Shown: positions 44,113-56,205, numbered from the stretch's first letter. The stretch: DNA of 64,000 bases from Proteles cristata cristata (GCA_017311185.1 JAESUZ010003901.1:62001-126000); one strand, 5' to 3'. The notes: generated from the letters alone by a model not told the origin. Program-made: numbers and translations.

Positions 44113-47100
44113 ATGAACCCTACAAAAGATACAAAGACTCTAAACCCACATATTTCAATAATAACACTGAATGTAAATGGGCTGAATGCTCCAATCAAAA
44201 GACATAGGGTAGCAGAATGGATTAAAAAACAAAATCCATCTATATGCTGTCTACAAGAAACTCATTTTAGACGGGAAGATACCTTCAGATTAAAAGTAAG
44301 GGGATGGAGAAATATATATCATGCTACAGGAAATCAAAAGAAAGCCGGAGTAGCGATACTTATATCAGACAAACTGGACTTTAAATTAAAGACAATCACA
44401 AGAGATGAAGAAGGGCACTACATAATAATTACAGGGTCCATCCATCAGGAAGAACTAACAATCATAAATGTCTACGCACCGAATATGGGAGCACCTAAAT
44501 ATCTAAAACAATTAATCACAAACAGAAACAAGCTTATAGATAAGAATGTGCTAATAGCAGGGGACTTCAATACTCCGCTTACAGCAATGGATAGGTCAAC
44601 CAGACAGAAAATCACTAAAGAAATAATGGACTTGAAAGACACATTGGACCAGATGGACCTGACGGATATATTTAGAACTTTACATCCTGAGGCCAGGGAA
44701 TTTACTTTCTTCTCAAGTGCACATGGCACATTCTCCAAGATAGATCACATACTGGGACATAAAGCAGCCCTCAATAAATATAAAAGAATAGAGATCATAC
44801 CATGCACACTGTCAGATCACAATGCTTTGAAACTTGAAATCAATTACAGGAAGAAGTCTGGAAAACTTCCAAAAGCATGGAGGTTAAAGAACACCCTTCT
44901 AAAGAATGAATGGGCCAATCAGGCAATTAGAGATGAAATTAAAAAATATATGGACACAAATGAAAATGAAAACACAACAATTCAAAATCTATGGGATGCG
45001 GCAAAGGCAGTCCTAAGAGGAAAGTACATTGCTCTCCAGGCCTATTTCAAGAGATTAGAAAAAGCGCAAGTCCAAAATCTAACAGCTCACCTAAAGGAAC
45101 TAGAGGCAGAGCAACAAGAACGCCCTAAACCCAGTAGAAGAGAAATAGTAAAAATTAGAGCAGAAATAAACAACATAGAGACCAAAGAAACAATTGAACA
45201 GATCCATGAAACCAAGAGTTGGTTTTTTGAAAAAGTAAACAAAATTGACAAGCCTCTAGCCAGACTTATCAAAAAGAAAAGAGAGCACCCAAATAGACAA
45301 AATTATGAATGAAAATGGACTTGTTACAACCAACCCCTCAGAAATACAAGCAATTATCAGGGAATACTATGAAAAATTATATGCCAACAAATTGGACAAC
45401 TTAGAAGAAATGGACAAATTCCTAAGCACACACTCACTACCAAAATTCACACGGGAAGAAATAGAAAACCTGAACAGACCCATAACGAGTGAAGAAATTG
45501 AATCAGTGATCAAAATCTCCCAACAAATAAGAGCCCTGGACCTGATGGCTTCCCTGGGGAATTCTACCAGACATTTAAAACAGAATTAATCCCAATTCTT
45601 CTCAAGCTATTCCAAAAAATAGAAATCGAAGGAAAACTCCCGGATTCATTTTATGAAGCCAGCATCACTCTGATTCCCAAACCAGACAGATTTTCGGCCA
45701 AAAATGAGAACTACAGGCCAATATCCTTGATGAATACGGATGCAAAAATCCTCAACAAGATCGTTGCAAATCGAATCCAGCAGCACATAAAAAGAATCAT
45801 CCACCAAGATCAAGTGGGATTCATTCCTGGGTTACAGAGCTGGTTCAACATTCGCAAATCAATCAATGTGATCCATCATATCAATAAAAGAAAAGATAAA
45901 AACCATATGATCCTTTCAATAGACGCAGAAAAAGCATTTGACAAAATACAGCATCCCTTCTTAATAAAGACTCTCGAGAAAGTGGGGATAGAAGGAACCT
46001 ACTTAAACATCATCAAAGCCATCTATGAGAAGCCTTCAGCTAACATCATCCTCAACGGGGAAAAACTCAAGAGCTTTCCCCCTGAGATCAGGAACACGAC
46101 AGGGATGCCCACTCTCACCACTGCTGTTTAACATAGTGCTGGAGTCCTAGCATCAGCCATCAGACAACAAAAGGAAATCAAAGGCATCAGAATCGGGAAA
46201 GAGGAAGTCAAACTTTCACTTCTCCACCAGACTCCACAGAAGCCTACTAGAACTGATCCAGAGTAAGTTGCAGGTACAAAATCAACGTACAGAAATCGGT
46301 TTGCATTTTACACACCAACAATGAAGCAACAGAAGAGAAATCAAGAAACTGATCCATTCACAATTGCTGCAAAAAACCATGAATACTTACTCGGAATAAA
46401 CTATTCCAAAGGATACAAAGGAGATCATTGCGCGGTGAAAACTATAGAAAACTTATGAAGGAAATTGAAGAAGACACAAAGAAATGGAAGAAACATTCCA
46501 TGCTCATGGATAGGAAGAATAGTATAGTTAGATGTCATTGCACACTAAAGAAAGACGCTCTACACATTCAATGCAATTCAATCAAAATTGCACCAGCATA
46601 CTTCTCAAAACTAGAACAAACTACCCAAAAATTTGTATGGAACCACAAAAGACCCCAAATAGCCAAAGTAATCCTGAAAAATAAAACCAAAACGGGAGGG
46701 ATCACCATCCCAGACTTCAGCCTCTACTACAAAGCTGTCATCATCAAGACAGTATGGTATTGGCACAAAAACAGACACATAGACCAATGGAACAGAATTG
46801 AGAACTCAGAAGTGGACAAAAGTATACAGCCAACTAATCTTTGACAAAGCAGGAAAGAATATCCGATGGAAAAAAGACAGCCTTTTTAACAGATGGTGTT
46901 GGGAGAACTGGACAGCAACATGCAGAAGAATGAAACTAGATCATTTTCTCACACCATGCACAAAAACAAACTCAAAATGGATAAAGGACCATTGGATAAA
47001 GAACGTGAGACAGGAAACTATCAACACCCTAGAGGAGAAAGCAGGAAACAACCTCCTTGACCTCACAGCAGCAGCTTCTTACTTGACACATCCCCAAAAG

Positions 47101-48001
47101 CAAGGGAATTAAGAGCAAAAATAAACTGTTGGGACCTCCTCAAGGAATTAAAAGCTTCTGCACAGCCAAGGAAACAACCCAGAAAATTAATAGGCAACCA
47201 ATGAATGGAAAGGAATGGTTTGCAAATGACATATCAGATAAAGGGTTGATATCAGAATCTACAAAGGGGAACTCACCAAACTACACGCCCGAAAAACAAA
47301 CAACCCAGTGAAAATGGGGCAGAAGATATGAACAGACACTTCTCCAAAGAGGACATCCAGGTGGCCAACAGACACATGGAATGATTCTCAGGATCCCTCC
47401 TCATCAGGGAAATACAAATCAAAACCACACTGAGATACCACCTCATGCCAGTCAGAGTGGCTAAAATGAGCAATCAGAGAACTCTAGATGCTGGCGAGGA
47501 TGTGGAGAAACGGGCACCCTCCTACACTGTTGGTGGGAATGTAAACTGGTACAGCCCCTCTGGAAAACAGTGTGGAGGTTCCTAAGGAAACTAACAATAG
47601 AACTCCCCTATGACCCAGCAATAGCACTGCTAGGAATTTACCCAAGGGATACAGAAATGTTGATGCATAGGAGCACATGTACCCCAATGTTCATAGCAGC
47701 ACTCTCCACAATAGCTAAAACCTGGAAAGAGCCTAAGTGTCCATCAACAGATGAATGGATCAAGAAGATGTGGTTTATCTATACCATGGAATACTACATG
47801 GCAATGAGAAACAATGAAATCTGGCCATGTGTAGCAACATGGATGGACCTTGAGGGTGTTATGCTGAGCGAAATAAGTCAGGCAGAGAAGGACAAATATC
47901 ATATGTGTGCACGTATAGGAGGATTAGGAGGAACTTGCGGAGGACCAAGGGGGAGAAGAAGGGGGGAAATGGTGGGGGAAAGGGAGAGAGGCAAACCATG
48001 A
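44113..48001 (+). pseudogene. ORF2: L1 ORF2p (endonuclease/reverse transcriptase), broken
   Basis: ORF2p nicks target DNA and reverse-transcribes L1 RNA at the nick. The first 399 codons (44113-45312) are open and contain the whole APE-type endonuclease. N20, E49, Y121, D151, N153, D211 and H236 are all present, each six residues beyond the human numbering. A frame change near 45288 then ends the frame early. Further shifts occur near 45513, 46095, 46143, 46815 and 47115, so the RT part is split among frames 1, 2 and 3. The fingers and the RT A motif (SIDAEKAFD, about 45920) survive. The region that should hold the FADD catalytic motif is deleted near 46221, with no FADD visible in any frame. 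The C-terminal zinc knuckle (CX3CX7HX4C, 47489-47542) and the 47570-48001 end remain. Normal length is about 1,275 residues. Only the endonuclease fragment could be made. Confidence 0.92.
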
Positions 48002-48131
48002 GAGACTCTTGAATGCTGACAAAACTGAGGACTGATGGATGTGGGGGGGGGGAGGTGGGCATGGAGGAGGACCTTATGGGGATGAGCACCTGAGTGTTAT
48101 GTGGAAACTAATTTGACAATAAACTATTTGT
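47940..48131 (+). promoter_or_regulatory. L1 3'UTR: G-rich tract and polyadenylation signal
   Basis: Runs of G separated by A (ggggg, gggggg, ggggg, ggg at 47950-47985, then a run of about 10 G at 48042-48052) could form G-quadruplexes, a known property of L1 3'UTRs. AATAAA at 48118-48123 is followed after nine bases by the poly(A). Confidence 0.85.
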
Positions 48132-48159
48132 AAAAAAAAAAAAAAAAAGATAACAAAAC

Positions 48160-48875
48160 TGATTGAGTTTGGAGAGAAAGTGGAGTCAGAAAAGAACTTC
48201 CAAACCAGTCCAGAGCTGTCCAGAGTTCTGACTTCTGCCCAGATATCTTTGATCATCATCCTTAGGCCATCTCCCATTTTTCCAATACTGTAGCCTTGTT
48301 CACTCTCATCCTCATAACATTTACATCTCGACCTTTCCTAAGGAAAATTGTGAACTTTGTTAGGCTGGCTTATACAAAATGCTTTGGAGTCATCTAGACC
48401 TTAGTTCAATATTTAGTACATCTGATGAATCATTTAACTTTGAATAAGTCACATAACCTAAGACTCAATGTGCTTCATATAAAAGGGTGATAAACTAGGA
48501 CCTGCACTAAGGAGAACATGGCAGGAACCTTCTTCTCTTTGCAATAAAACTTGAAAAAAGGAAAAAATTTCCATTGGCAGAATGACTTTTTTGAAATCAT
48601 ATTTGTTTTGACAAAATTTTATTCATTGGTATTTTCTGCACCCTGTTAAAAGTTTCTGATTTCACCTAGAAAAACTTTGTATTCATAGGGTGAAATTTTG
48701 GGCTGCCTCCTACGTAAATGTTCTAGATGTCCACAGAGTTATAGAAGAAAATATTCCATCCCAATAGAATCAAACTGATTTTGGAAAGCAACTGGCAAAT
48801 CTCCTTTCCCATCCTGTCTTCTACTTATACATTTAAAGAAAAAAATAGGAGCAAAGAAAATTAGATTATTCCTGA
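48160..48875. other. unannotated; MIR scrap
   Basis: No gene. A MIR-like piece lies at about 48400-48505 ('gaataagtcacataacctaa'). Confidence 0.35.
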
Positions 48876-48876
48876 T

Positions 48877-48951
48877 TGTATATATATAGTATATATACAT
48901 ATATATATTTTTATGTATATACAATCTATAAAATATATATACATATATATA
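48877..48951. repeat. AT-rich (TA)n with inverted symmetry
   Basis: About 75 bp of TATATA with attgtatata near the left and tatatacaat in the middle, so it can fold into a hairpin or extrude as a cruciform. Confidence 0.85.
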
Positions 48952-49570
48952 ATTCTGTCAGGGATGAGAGCTTGTGGCAACTGAGCTAAATGGGCAAACT
49001 ATTCCCTCTGATTTAAACCACAAATACAGTTAGGTAGAGGATGTAGAGTTAATTTTAGTTTTCAAAGTACATATTCAAGTCAGACATAAGCTTGACAATG
49101 TGATTTGCACTTTCAGTTTTACATGAAGAAGCTAAATGCAAGCCCCAGTTTCCATATACCTGAGGGGAACAAAGCAGATCCTGAAAGGGCACAAAATACG
49201 TGAAGTATATGTGCACTTGCTTTCCCACTTAAAAGTTTGCTTTCGCTTTTAAATCTCCCATTTTCCCCATACCATCATCATCATCATTTTAGCAATTTAT
49301 CTTCTTCAAGGAATTGTTCTTTGGTTCTAAACACAAGTTCTATTAAAAATGATAAAAGAGAAGCCATCAAAGCTACCTTGTTAGCCCCACTGACAGCTCT
49401 TCAGGATCTTTATGTATTGTACTTAATGTGTGTATGCATATATTTAGCCTATGAGGAAAAGATCACGTGCTCTTATGATTATACCTGCAAATGGTCTACA
49501 CACACTGGCATAAAATCATTTGTTTCTGTTTTATAACTTACTTGATCTAGAATTTATGTTTTAAGATGCA
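48952..49570. other. unannotated sequence
   Basis: No gene or repeat is recognised apart from a short (CAT)n at 49262-49276. A plus frame of 99 codons at 49237-49536 has no known motif. Confidence 0.4.
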
Positions 49571-49574
49571 ATGA

Positions 49575-49735
49575 AGAGTGATTGGAAGCATGTGGGCCTT
49601 GGGGTTGGAGAGTACTAAGTTTGAGCCCAGGCTCTATGACTTATTTTGTGGTTGATTTCAAGCAACTTACTTAAAATTTGTAAGCCTCAGTTTGCAAATA
49701 TGTACCAGGATAATACTAAAGATAGACATAACTAA
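49575..49735 (+). mobile_element. MIR SINE
   Basis: The order 'gagcccaggctctatgactt', 'tttcaagcaacttacttaaa', 'aagcctcagtttgcaaatat' and 'ccaggataatactaaagata' follows the MIR sense strand. Confidence 0.75.
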
Positions 49736-49749
49736 ATAGCAGAACTGTG

Positions 49750-50080
49750 GCAGAAACTATTGGTTGGCTAATCCAATGCTATTCTGAATCCTTTCTTATC
49801 ACCTTTCACCTTTCAATGGGTGGGACATGGAAGTCTCCAGGGAAGGCTTCCCTCTCAACTAAAACAACAAAGCTTTTGGTTGTACTTTTTTCCCTGTTTG
49901 GGATGAAGATATGTCTGTAGGAAGAGCCGCCATTTTGGAATCCATGCATCTAGAAGCACAGAAAGGCACAGAAGGAAACTAGAAGGAACCTGGTTCCTAC
50001 ATGGTATTCTTGAGCAGCTAGAGGCCACCTAGAGTCATTTTCTCAAGACATTTTATTATGTAAAACCAGTCGTCTCTTAC
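49750..50080 (+). mobile_element. ancient interspersed repeat, same family as 5930
   Basis: It contains 'agaagcacagaaaggcacag', 'actagaaggaacctggttcc' and 'gacattttattatgtaaaac', which align in order with the 5930-6140 copy. The family name is uncertain. Confidence 0.4.
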
Positions 50081-50334
50081 CTAATAAGGCCATGGTTTCT
50101 TGAATTTTCTATTATTCAAAGTTGCAGCATCTCTGCGATATAAGAGCAAATATGGTCCCCAAGCCACGGTAGGAAGTTCAAACAATGTTAATTATCGTGT
50201 CTCCTCCACCAGTAGTAATGGCCATATCATAGATGAGGCATAGGCTCAACATATAGTTTTTAAAAATAAAAAATATGTTAAACATCTCAGGCATCACTTT
50301 TCACTTTCCCATGAGTGGTTTTTCCATTCACCTG

Positions 50335-50835
50335 GTTTATATATCAGAGTCTTAGAAAAAGTCCTAATTTTCTTCCACCTTATATATTTTACCCAATCTG
50401 AGTTTCAAGGATTTTACCTCTAAATATCTGTCCCATCATTGATTTCCTTCTATCTCTCTTACCATCACCTTTGTCCATTACAGCTCACCAGGGCTGTCAG
50501 ATCCTTAAATTCTTTCAGGTGAACTTCTGCACAAACTGTTCTTTAGAATCATCTAGAATCTGTCTTCCAACTCCTTATCTTTCATATCTTGGCTAAATAA
50601 GTACATACTTAGAAGACATTTCCTTAACTTCCTTGCTCTGATCCTTTCCATTTTGTGTCTTGTTATATCTCTCTGTTTTTTAAACAAATACTAAGCATTT
50701 TACATTTATATGAGGGCCTTAATATCTGTCTTCCCATCTGTTTGTAAATATCAGAAGAAGAGAGACTGAGGTTTTATCTTTTATCATTTTACACCCAAGT
50801 TCAGCACTGAACATCAATAAGAGGTCAATACTCAC
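50335..50835 (+). mobile_element. L2-like LINE relic (probable)
   Basis: 'gctcaccagggctgtcagat', 'atatcttggctaaataagta' and the terminal 'cagcactgaacatcaataag' fit a decayed L2 3' half. Boundaries are uncertain. Confidence 0.4.
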
Positions 50836-50839
50836 TCAT

Positions 50840-51015
50840 AATAACTAACATATAATGTCCACAGACTGTATGAGACATTTTTATGAGTGCCTTCTGTGCA
50901 TTAATTCAATCCTATTTTACAGATAATAAAATAATCCAATTTAACTGATAAAGAAGGTAAGACACAGAGAAGTTAAGGGATTTGTCTGAGGCCACACAGG
51001 ATTTGAGTTTGGCAG
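50840..51015 (-). mobile_element. MIR SINE relic
   Basis: 'gtaagacacagagaagttaa' then 'gggatttgtctgaggccaca', preceded by 'cctattttacagataataaa', is a reverse MIR. Confidence 0.75.
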
Positions 51016-51019
51016 CATG

Positions 51020-51890
51020 TTTTTGGAGACTTATTAACCACAACCCAAAGCTGAATAAAAAGATGAAGCTTGCCACCAATTGGGCAATGATAATCATTCT
51101 GGTTACACAGCTTTTGATGGTCAACAATAAGTAAGTAGAAGCTTCTTTGTACCAGTTATTGTGCTGAGGATCAGTGGTTAAGATTGAGTCAAAGGGCACT
51201 CAATCTATATTTTAAAATCTATATTTTAACTCTGTATAGTTAAACAGATTGGTCTGTGAACATAAAACAAATTTCTCTTAGATGTTTTTCTTAAACACAA
51301 AATACCAACGCATTGTATAATGATTGGCTTTCCTCTTCAATTTACTTGACCCTCCTATTACCTCATACAAGAAAGCACTAGATTTCTTCTTTATTGTGCC
51401 ACATTGAGTAATGCTATCTTGTTTTTTTTTAATTCCAAACCAAAATTATTTTGAAAGAGTGAAGAAAACACCATCTGTAACAACTGAAATCATAATAACA
51501 TTTTTTTCTATTCTGAAAGCACATCAATGTTATATAAAGAAGGGAAAAATGATTAGTCCCAGGCTGAGCATGACTGTGCCAAATACGTATGCTAATTTTG
51601 TTGGCTTGGTTAGAAAACCCTGAAATCATAAATTTATGCAGGGATTTGCAAATGACAGACTATTTATGTACATCCATATCTTTATACTTCAACCACTAGT
51701 GCACTTAAAATGGGATTGGATTCTAGGGGGGAAAATACAAGAATGAAGGAAGAGTCAGTAGAGTGATGGAGAGAGAGCCCCAGAGGCAAAAATTGGGTCT
51801 CTACTTCATTCAAAATTACCTGAATTTTTAGATGTGTCTACAATGAAAAAGAATTAATGTTAGAGTAGTAATTAAATGTGTCCATCATGT
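51020..51890. other. unannotated sequence
   Basis: No gene or repeat is recognised. Confidence 0.4.
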
Positions 51891-51894
51891 TATG

Positions 51895-52000
51895 ATTTTC
51901 AAAGCACTGTCACATTGTTAATCCCACATAATTCTTACAACTTTTGCTGATATGGCTATTCTCATTTTATACACTGGAAAGTTGAAGCTCAGGGGAGTTA
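51895..52000 (-). mobile_element. MIR-class relic
   Basis: 'gctattctcattttatacac' then 'tggaaagttgaagctcaggg' matches a reverse MIR. Confidence 0.55.
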
Positions 52001-53040
52001 GGGTGGGAGTGGCCTGCACTGAGGACTTTACAGAGAGGACTTCCAGTGTGCAGAGCGACCTCACCTTGAGGTGAGGTGTATCCCTTTCACCTTAAGTCAA
52101 ATGAGAAAGAAAACATCAAGAGCACTGCTCAGAGTTTCACATTGAGTTTGGGGAATGCAGGCTGTGGTGCTTCTACTCTCGATGGAAGAAGGCGAGTGGC
52201 TAGCTGGTGATGACTGAGCAAAGAGAAGACTGCGTTAGGAATAAATGAGCTGTATATCTACTGAAATTGGACTAAAGATGTGTGATTCACTGCCACCAGA
52301 TATGGACTTCTAGAATAGGGCTTGCCTATAGTTATCCCAAATTGAACCACTACCAAGAAGATGACCTGGAAAGGTGTGATGTCAACAAAAGAGTGGGTTG
52401 CTGGAAGTCCTGGATGATAAGGGGAAAGTTGAAAGTAGGCAGCTGGAGAAGGCATGGCCTGCATTAATGGAACAGTAATCAGAAACCCCTTCATTAAAGT
52501 GCCATATTGTTAGTGTGAGTAGGGAAGGAGCAGCAAGCAATGAGGAAAAGAGCCAACAATGTCTTCTATACTAAAATCCTCTTTCCACTGTTAGACAATT
52601 TTTCTTCAGTTATATCCTTGAACAATGCAAAGTAACCTCCCACCGACTCCTGGTTGATGACAGCAGTTGACTACACTCATTGTCTTGTACAACCCGTCTT
52701 GGAAATATCCATGGAAATATCAATTTTGCTCACTATTAGTAATGAACATGTTTCAATAAGGAGAGTCTAATGAAAAGGGAATTCAATTTCTAACCTTTCT
52801 ACTAATTTCTCATGTAACAGATGGCAATTAACTTGGCTCTATGGAATTAAATTGAAAATGTCCTCTAAAATCTCTTCCCACTCTGTGGAGTTGCTGAGGA
52901 AACCTTAGGCATTCAGACTCTACATTCAAAATTTGTGCTAATTTTCCAAACTCCTGCCTGATATTTTGCTGCTACTTTTAGTTTGAAAAAAAGTTGGGTG
53001 GGGGAGTATTTACTAAGTAAAGTTATCATGTAAGCAAGGG
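52001..53040. other. unannotated sequence
   Basis: About 1 kb without a gene or named repeat. Frames at 52258-52494 (minus) and 52282-52467 (plus) mirror each other and are not supported. Confidence 0.4.
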
Positions 53041-53049
53041 TTTTAATTT

Positions 53050-53254
53050 TTTTAAATTTTTAATGTTTATTTATTTTTGAAAGAGAGACCGAGTGTGAGT
53101 GGAGGAGGGGCAGAGAGTGAGGGACACACAGAGTCCAAAGCAGGCTCCAGGCTCTGAACTGTCAGCACAGAGTCTGACATGGAGCTCAAACTCACAAGCA
53201 GTGAGATCATGACCATGAGCCAAAGTCAGCTGCTTAACCAACTGAGCCACCCAG
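53050..53254 (-). mobile_element. felid/carnivore SINE (subtype B, head truncated)
   Basis: A minus-strand copy with body and tail, but the head stops at ...TGAGCCACCCAG, missing the first few bases. No clear duplication. Confidence 0.88.
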
Positions 53255-53259
53255 ATTTT

Positions 53260-54365
53260 TGCCCCACAAATGCAAAATGCCCCACAAGGATTTTTAAATA
53301 ATCAAATGATTTAAAATATTTTAGAAGTACCCATAGAGGTACAAAATTGTTATTGTTGTGTCAGTTGAATATTCTATTGGGCAAATTCTAGTGACAGTGA
53401 AATATGAAGGAAAAAAAGTCAATTTTTTTCCTCTGAGATTCTTTTTATCAATTCTGATTAGTCTCTCTCAGAGACCAAGTAGAGTTTCAAGGTCTTCCCA
53501 CGCCCCCCCTCCCCATTTCTCCTTATCTCATTGAAATGTATTTGATTTTCTTCAAATTGAATTGGAAATGACATATCAAGGTAAAGCAATTTTGAAGCCT
53601 CTGAAAAGTAAAGAAAGTATTTCTTCTTATTTGATGGAAAATGTCAGCAAGGAGAAAGTCATAGGTACTAAAACAATGTGTGTTTCTAAGGAGATTGATG
53701 GAAACTTGCAACATCCTTGAGGAAAGAAGTACTGATATTTTTCCATTTCTTTGTATGAAAACTGATGCACAGCAAGTTTGACTTTCTCAAGATCAAACAA
53801 TAACTATGTCAAAGCATGGGCTGGATCTCAGATCTTGGTTCCTCCATCATATTTCAGTTTCTTTACTGTCTGCTCCTTTGATAGATAGCGACATATCTTG
53901 TTTTCAGCTGAATTTCTTGCTTCTAGAAAGCACAGCAAGAAGCACTCTGTCAATAGTACCAGGTTTCCCTGAAATTGATTGAGGCTCATGAAATAAACAC
54001 TTTTCTTAAATAAATGTGAACTCTGCCTTTTGTAGCAGCAAGAACTATTCAAGATACCAAATGAAAACAGCAAATTCTCTCAGGAGGGAGAAAGGAAGTT
54101 GCTATTGTCTTCAAAAGCAAAATTGGACTGTTTCACCGAACATCAGACAGAAAAGCCAATTTGGTCTGCATTAAGTAACATCATTGCTTGGGTCACTGTC
54201 TTCTAACATATCTTTATCTTTTTGGGTTTTGAGGTTATGTCTGCTGTGGGGGTAGAAACGAGGATGGAGGAAAGTAAATGGCTACTTCCTTTAGTTGGCA
54301 CCTTTCTGGCCATGCTCTTGACTCTGTCTTTTCTCCCTTCTTCTTTGCCAGTTTGGTGTCTGCCT
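53260..54365. other. unannotated; MIR scrap
   Basis: No gene. A reverse MIR piece is likely at about 53745-53850 ('gaaaactgatgcacagcaag'). Confidence 0.35.
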
Positions 54366-54369
54366 TCCT

Positions 54370-54486
54370 TCCCTGTCTTCTTCCTTCCTCCCTTCTCTCA
54401 TTCCCTCCCTCCTTTCTTCCTTTATCCCTCCCTCCCTCCCTCTCTCCCTCCCTTCCTTCCTTCCTTCCTCCCTTCCTTCCTCCCTT
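54370..54486. repeat. (TTCC/CCCT)n low-complexity pyrimidine tract
   Basis: Irregular TTCC, CCCT and TCCC units on the plus strand over about 115 bp. The two overlapping Leu/Pro/Phe/Ser-rich frames covering it are artefacts. Confidence 0.9.
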
Positions 54487-54489
54487 TAC

Positions 54490-54980
54490 AAAGGTAATCC
54501 TGCTCCTCTGATTGGGGACAAAGTTCTTGGGAATGCCCTGACTACTATGCTCTTTTGCTTTTCCCCTTCTCTCCTCATTTCCTTCTAATGCCAGTTATCT
54601 TTCTTCCACAAAAATTCGACTGATTTTCTTACTTTTTCCCCCCTACAAGAGTTGGAAACGAATTCGAAGAACAGTGGTGGTGGTGCTCTGTGTGCCAAGT
54701 ACTCTGAGGAGAAAATGAGCAGATGTGGACAACAGTGTGGCGCCTTAACAAGAATATTCCTGGCTCCAAAGCTCTGGGCTCCCTGCAAGGAGCAGTGACT
54801 GTGAAACCATTGAATGCAAAAATCTTAGAATTGGAGGAATCTTGTAGATCAACTTGTCAAAAACTGTCTTACAACACTGAGACCCAAAGAAGTTAAATGC
54901 CAGTAAAGGCAGGGCCTTGAATGAATCAAGGTCCCTGACTCCCAGACCTGGGTTCTTTGGACATTGAACTGCCATGTTTA
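54490..54980. other. unannotated; MIR-class scrap
   Basis: No gene. The stretch 54830-54960 ('agaattggaggaatcttgta', 'cactgagacccaaagaagtt') resembles the old SINE-like repeat at 3170-3290. Confidence 0.35.
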
Positions 54981-54997
54981 ATTGTACAAGGAAGGGA

Positions 54998-55141
54998 GGG
55001 GCCCTGGGTGGCTCAGTCATTTAGGCATCTGATTTAGGCTCAGGTCATGATCTCATGGTTCATGAGTTCGAGCCCTGTGTTGGCTTCGTGTCAGACTCTG
55101 TGCTGACAGCTTGGAGCCTGTAACCAGCCTCAGATTCTGTG

Positions 55142-55178
<37 letters not shown>

Positions 55179-55201
55179 AATAAATAAACATTTTTTAAAA
55201 A
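54998..55201 (+). mobile_element. felid tRNA-derived SINE (subtype B)
   Basis: Head GGGGCCCTGGGTGGCTC, a body with a pure (CT)n run at about 55147-55176, and tail AAAAATAAATAAACATT. The flanks 'gtacaaggaag' and 'gtacaggagga' are an imperfect duplication. Confidence 0.92.
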
Positions 55202-56100
55202 GGTACAGGAGGAGAATGAAGCATGGAGAGACTATAAAATTTGGTGCTTTTGTCTGTGGACCTGTCATTCACTGCAATTTATTGCCAAGAATAACTTTCA
55301 GATATTCTTTTTTTTTTTTTTTTAAATACATTAAGTACAATCCCACTCCAGGGGAAATTTCACCTCCAAGAAATATCTTGTGGTTTTCATTTTGTTCTGA
55401 TTTATACCATTGCCCACCAGAAAGCAGCATTTGTTTCCTTTCCTGAGAATCTGTGCCTCCTAGCAGCCTCTCTGATGATCTCAAGATTCCATCCCAAATT
55501 ATATACCAATTGCTATGGCTACTTTTAATGCCTCTTGGTCTTCTTAGCCAACTATATTTTTTAATATGAACAGGTATTTCAACTTCTGGCTAAATTTTAA
55601 CTTTCTAAGCTCTGTATATATTTGATTCGAGGCCTCCTTGCCCTTTTCAGGGGCTCCAGGAGGCGGAATGAGTACTACAAAGAACATTGCATTGTGCAAC
55701 TTCACTGTGAGCTCTGGCATCGCGTCCCACAGCCTGCCCCCAGAGCAACCCCTCAGGAATGTGAACAGGCAGAACCAAGACAGATGGAGCAGATGATGGA
55801 ATTATTAGTTAAGATTAAAGGCATTTTTTAACATAGAAAAGTTGGAACATGTTGAGACACAAAACATATACACAGGTCATTTTTTCCAAGCATGAGACCA
55901 GAACACACGACCTGACACACCCATAGTCTGACAAAATGAAGTATTTGAAATTAGGGCTTTCCCAAAGAATCCTGATTGAGGGGTCATTGTACACATAGAG
56001 AAGAGGGGAACCAATCTGGCAGGCAGTGAATTGGGTGTTCATTGTATAGCACTGCTCAAAAGCTAATGGGCACACAGACTACTGAGGATGGTGTTAAAAT
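55202..56100. other. unannotated sequence
   Basis: No gene is recognised. A run of about 20 T (55304-55323) may be the tail of a decayed antisense retroelement. Frames at 55622-55831 (plus) and 55815-56075 (minus) have no supporting domain. Confidence 0.4.
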
Positions 56101-56104
56101 GGAG

Positions 56105-56205
56105 GCTTTGATTTTGTAGGTCTGGGGTACCCTAGGATTGTGCATTTCAAACAAGTCCCTCCCCCCCCCCAGTGATGTTGCCACTGCTGGTGGACTAATG
56201 ACAAT
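56105..56205. mobile_element. MER5/MER20-type hAT relic
   Basis: 'tttgtaggtctggggtaccc' and 'tgtgcatttcaaacaagtcc', then 'agtgatgttgccactgctgg', follow the hAT MER order. A run of 10 C sits at about 56160. An L2-type 3' end follows at 56245-56305. Confidence 0.5.

Larger units (their letters stand above)
41259..48145 (+). mobile_element. full-length L1 (LINE-1) retrotransposon, felid type
   Basis: A 6.9 kb element with every expected part in order: GC- and CpG-rich 5'UTR (41259-43172), ORF1, a 46 bp spacer, ORF2, a G-rich 3'UTR, AATAAA at 48118-48123 and a 17-base poly(A) at 48132-48148. The flanking duplication aaagataacaaaac is 14 bp and perfect (41245-41258 and 48146-48159), so the insertion is complete and not very old. 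ORF1 and the endonuclease part of ORF2 are open, while the reverse transcriptase and C-terminal part carries many indels. The element cannot move by itself, but its 5'UTR promoter and ORF1 may be intact. Confidence 0.97.

Noticed and set aside
54222..54511. Two overlapping Leu/Pro/Ser-rich frames resembling a membrane or signal segment
   Set aside because: Artefact of the TTCC/CCCT low-complexity tract.
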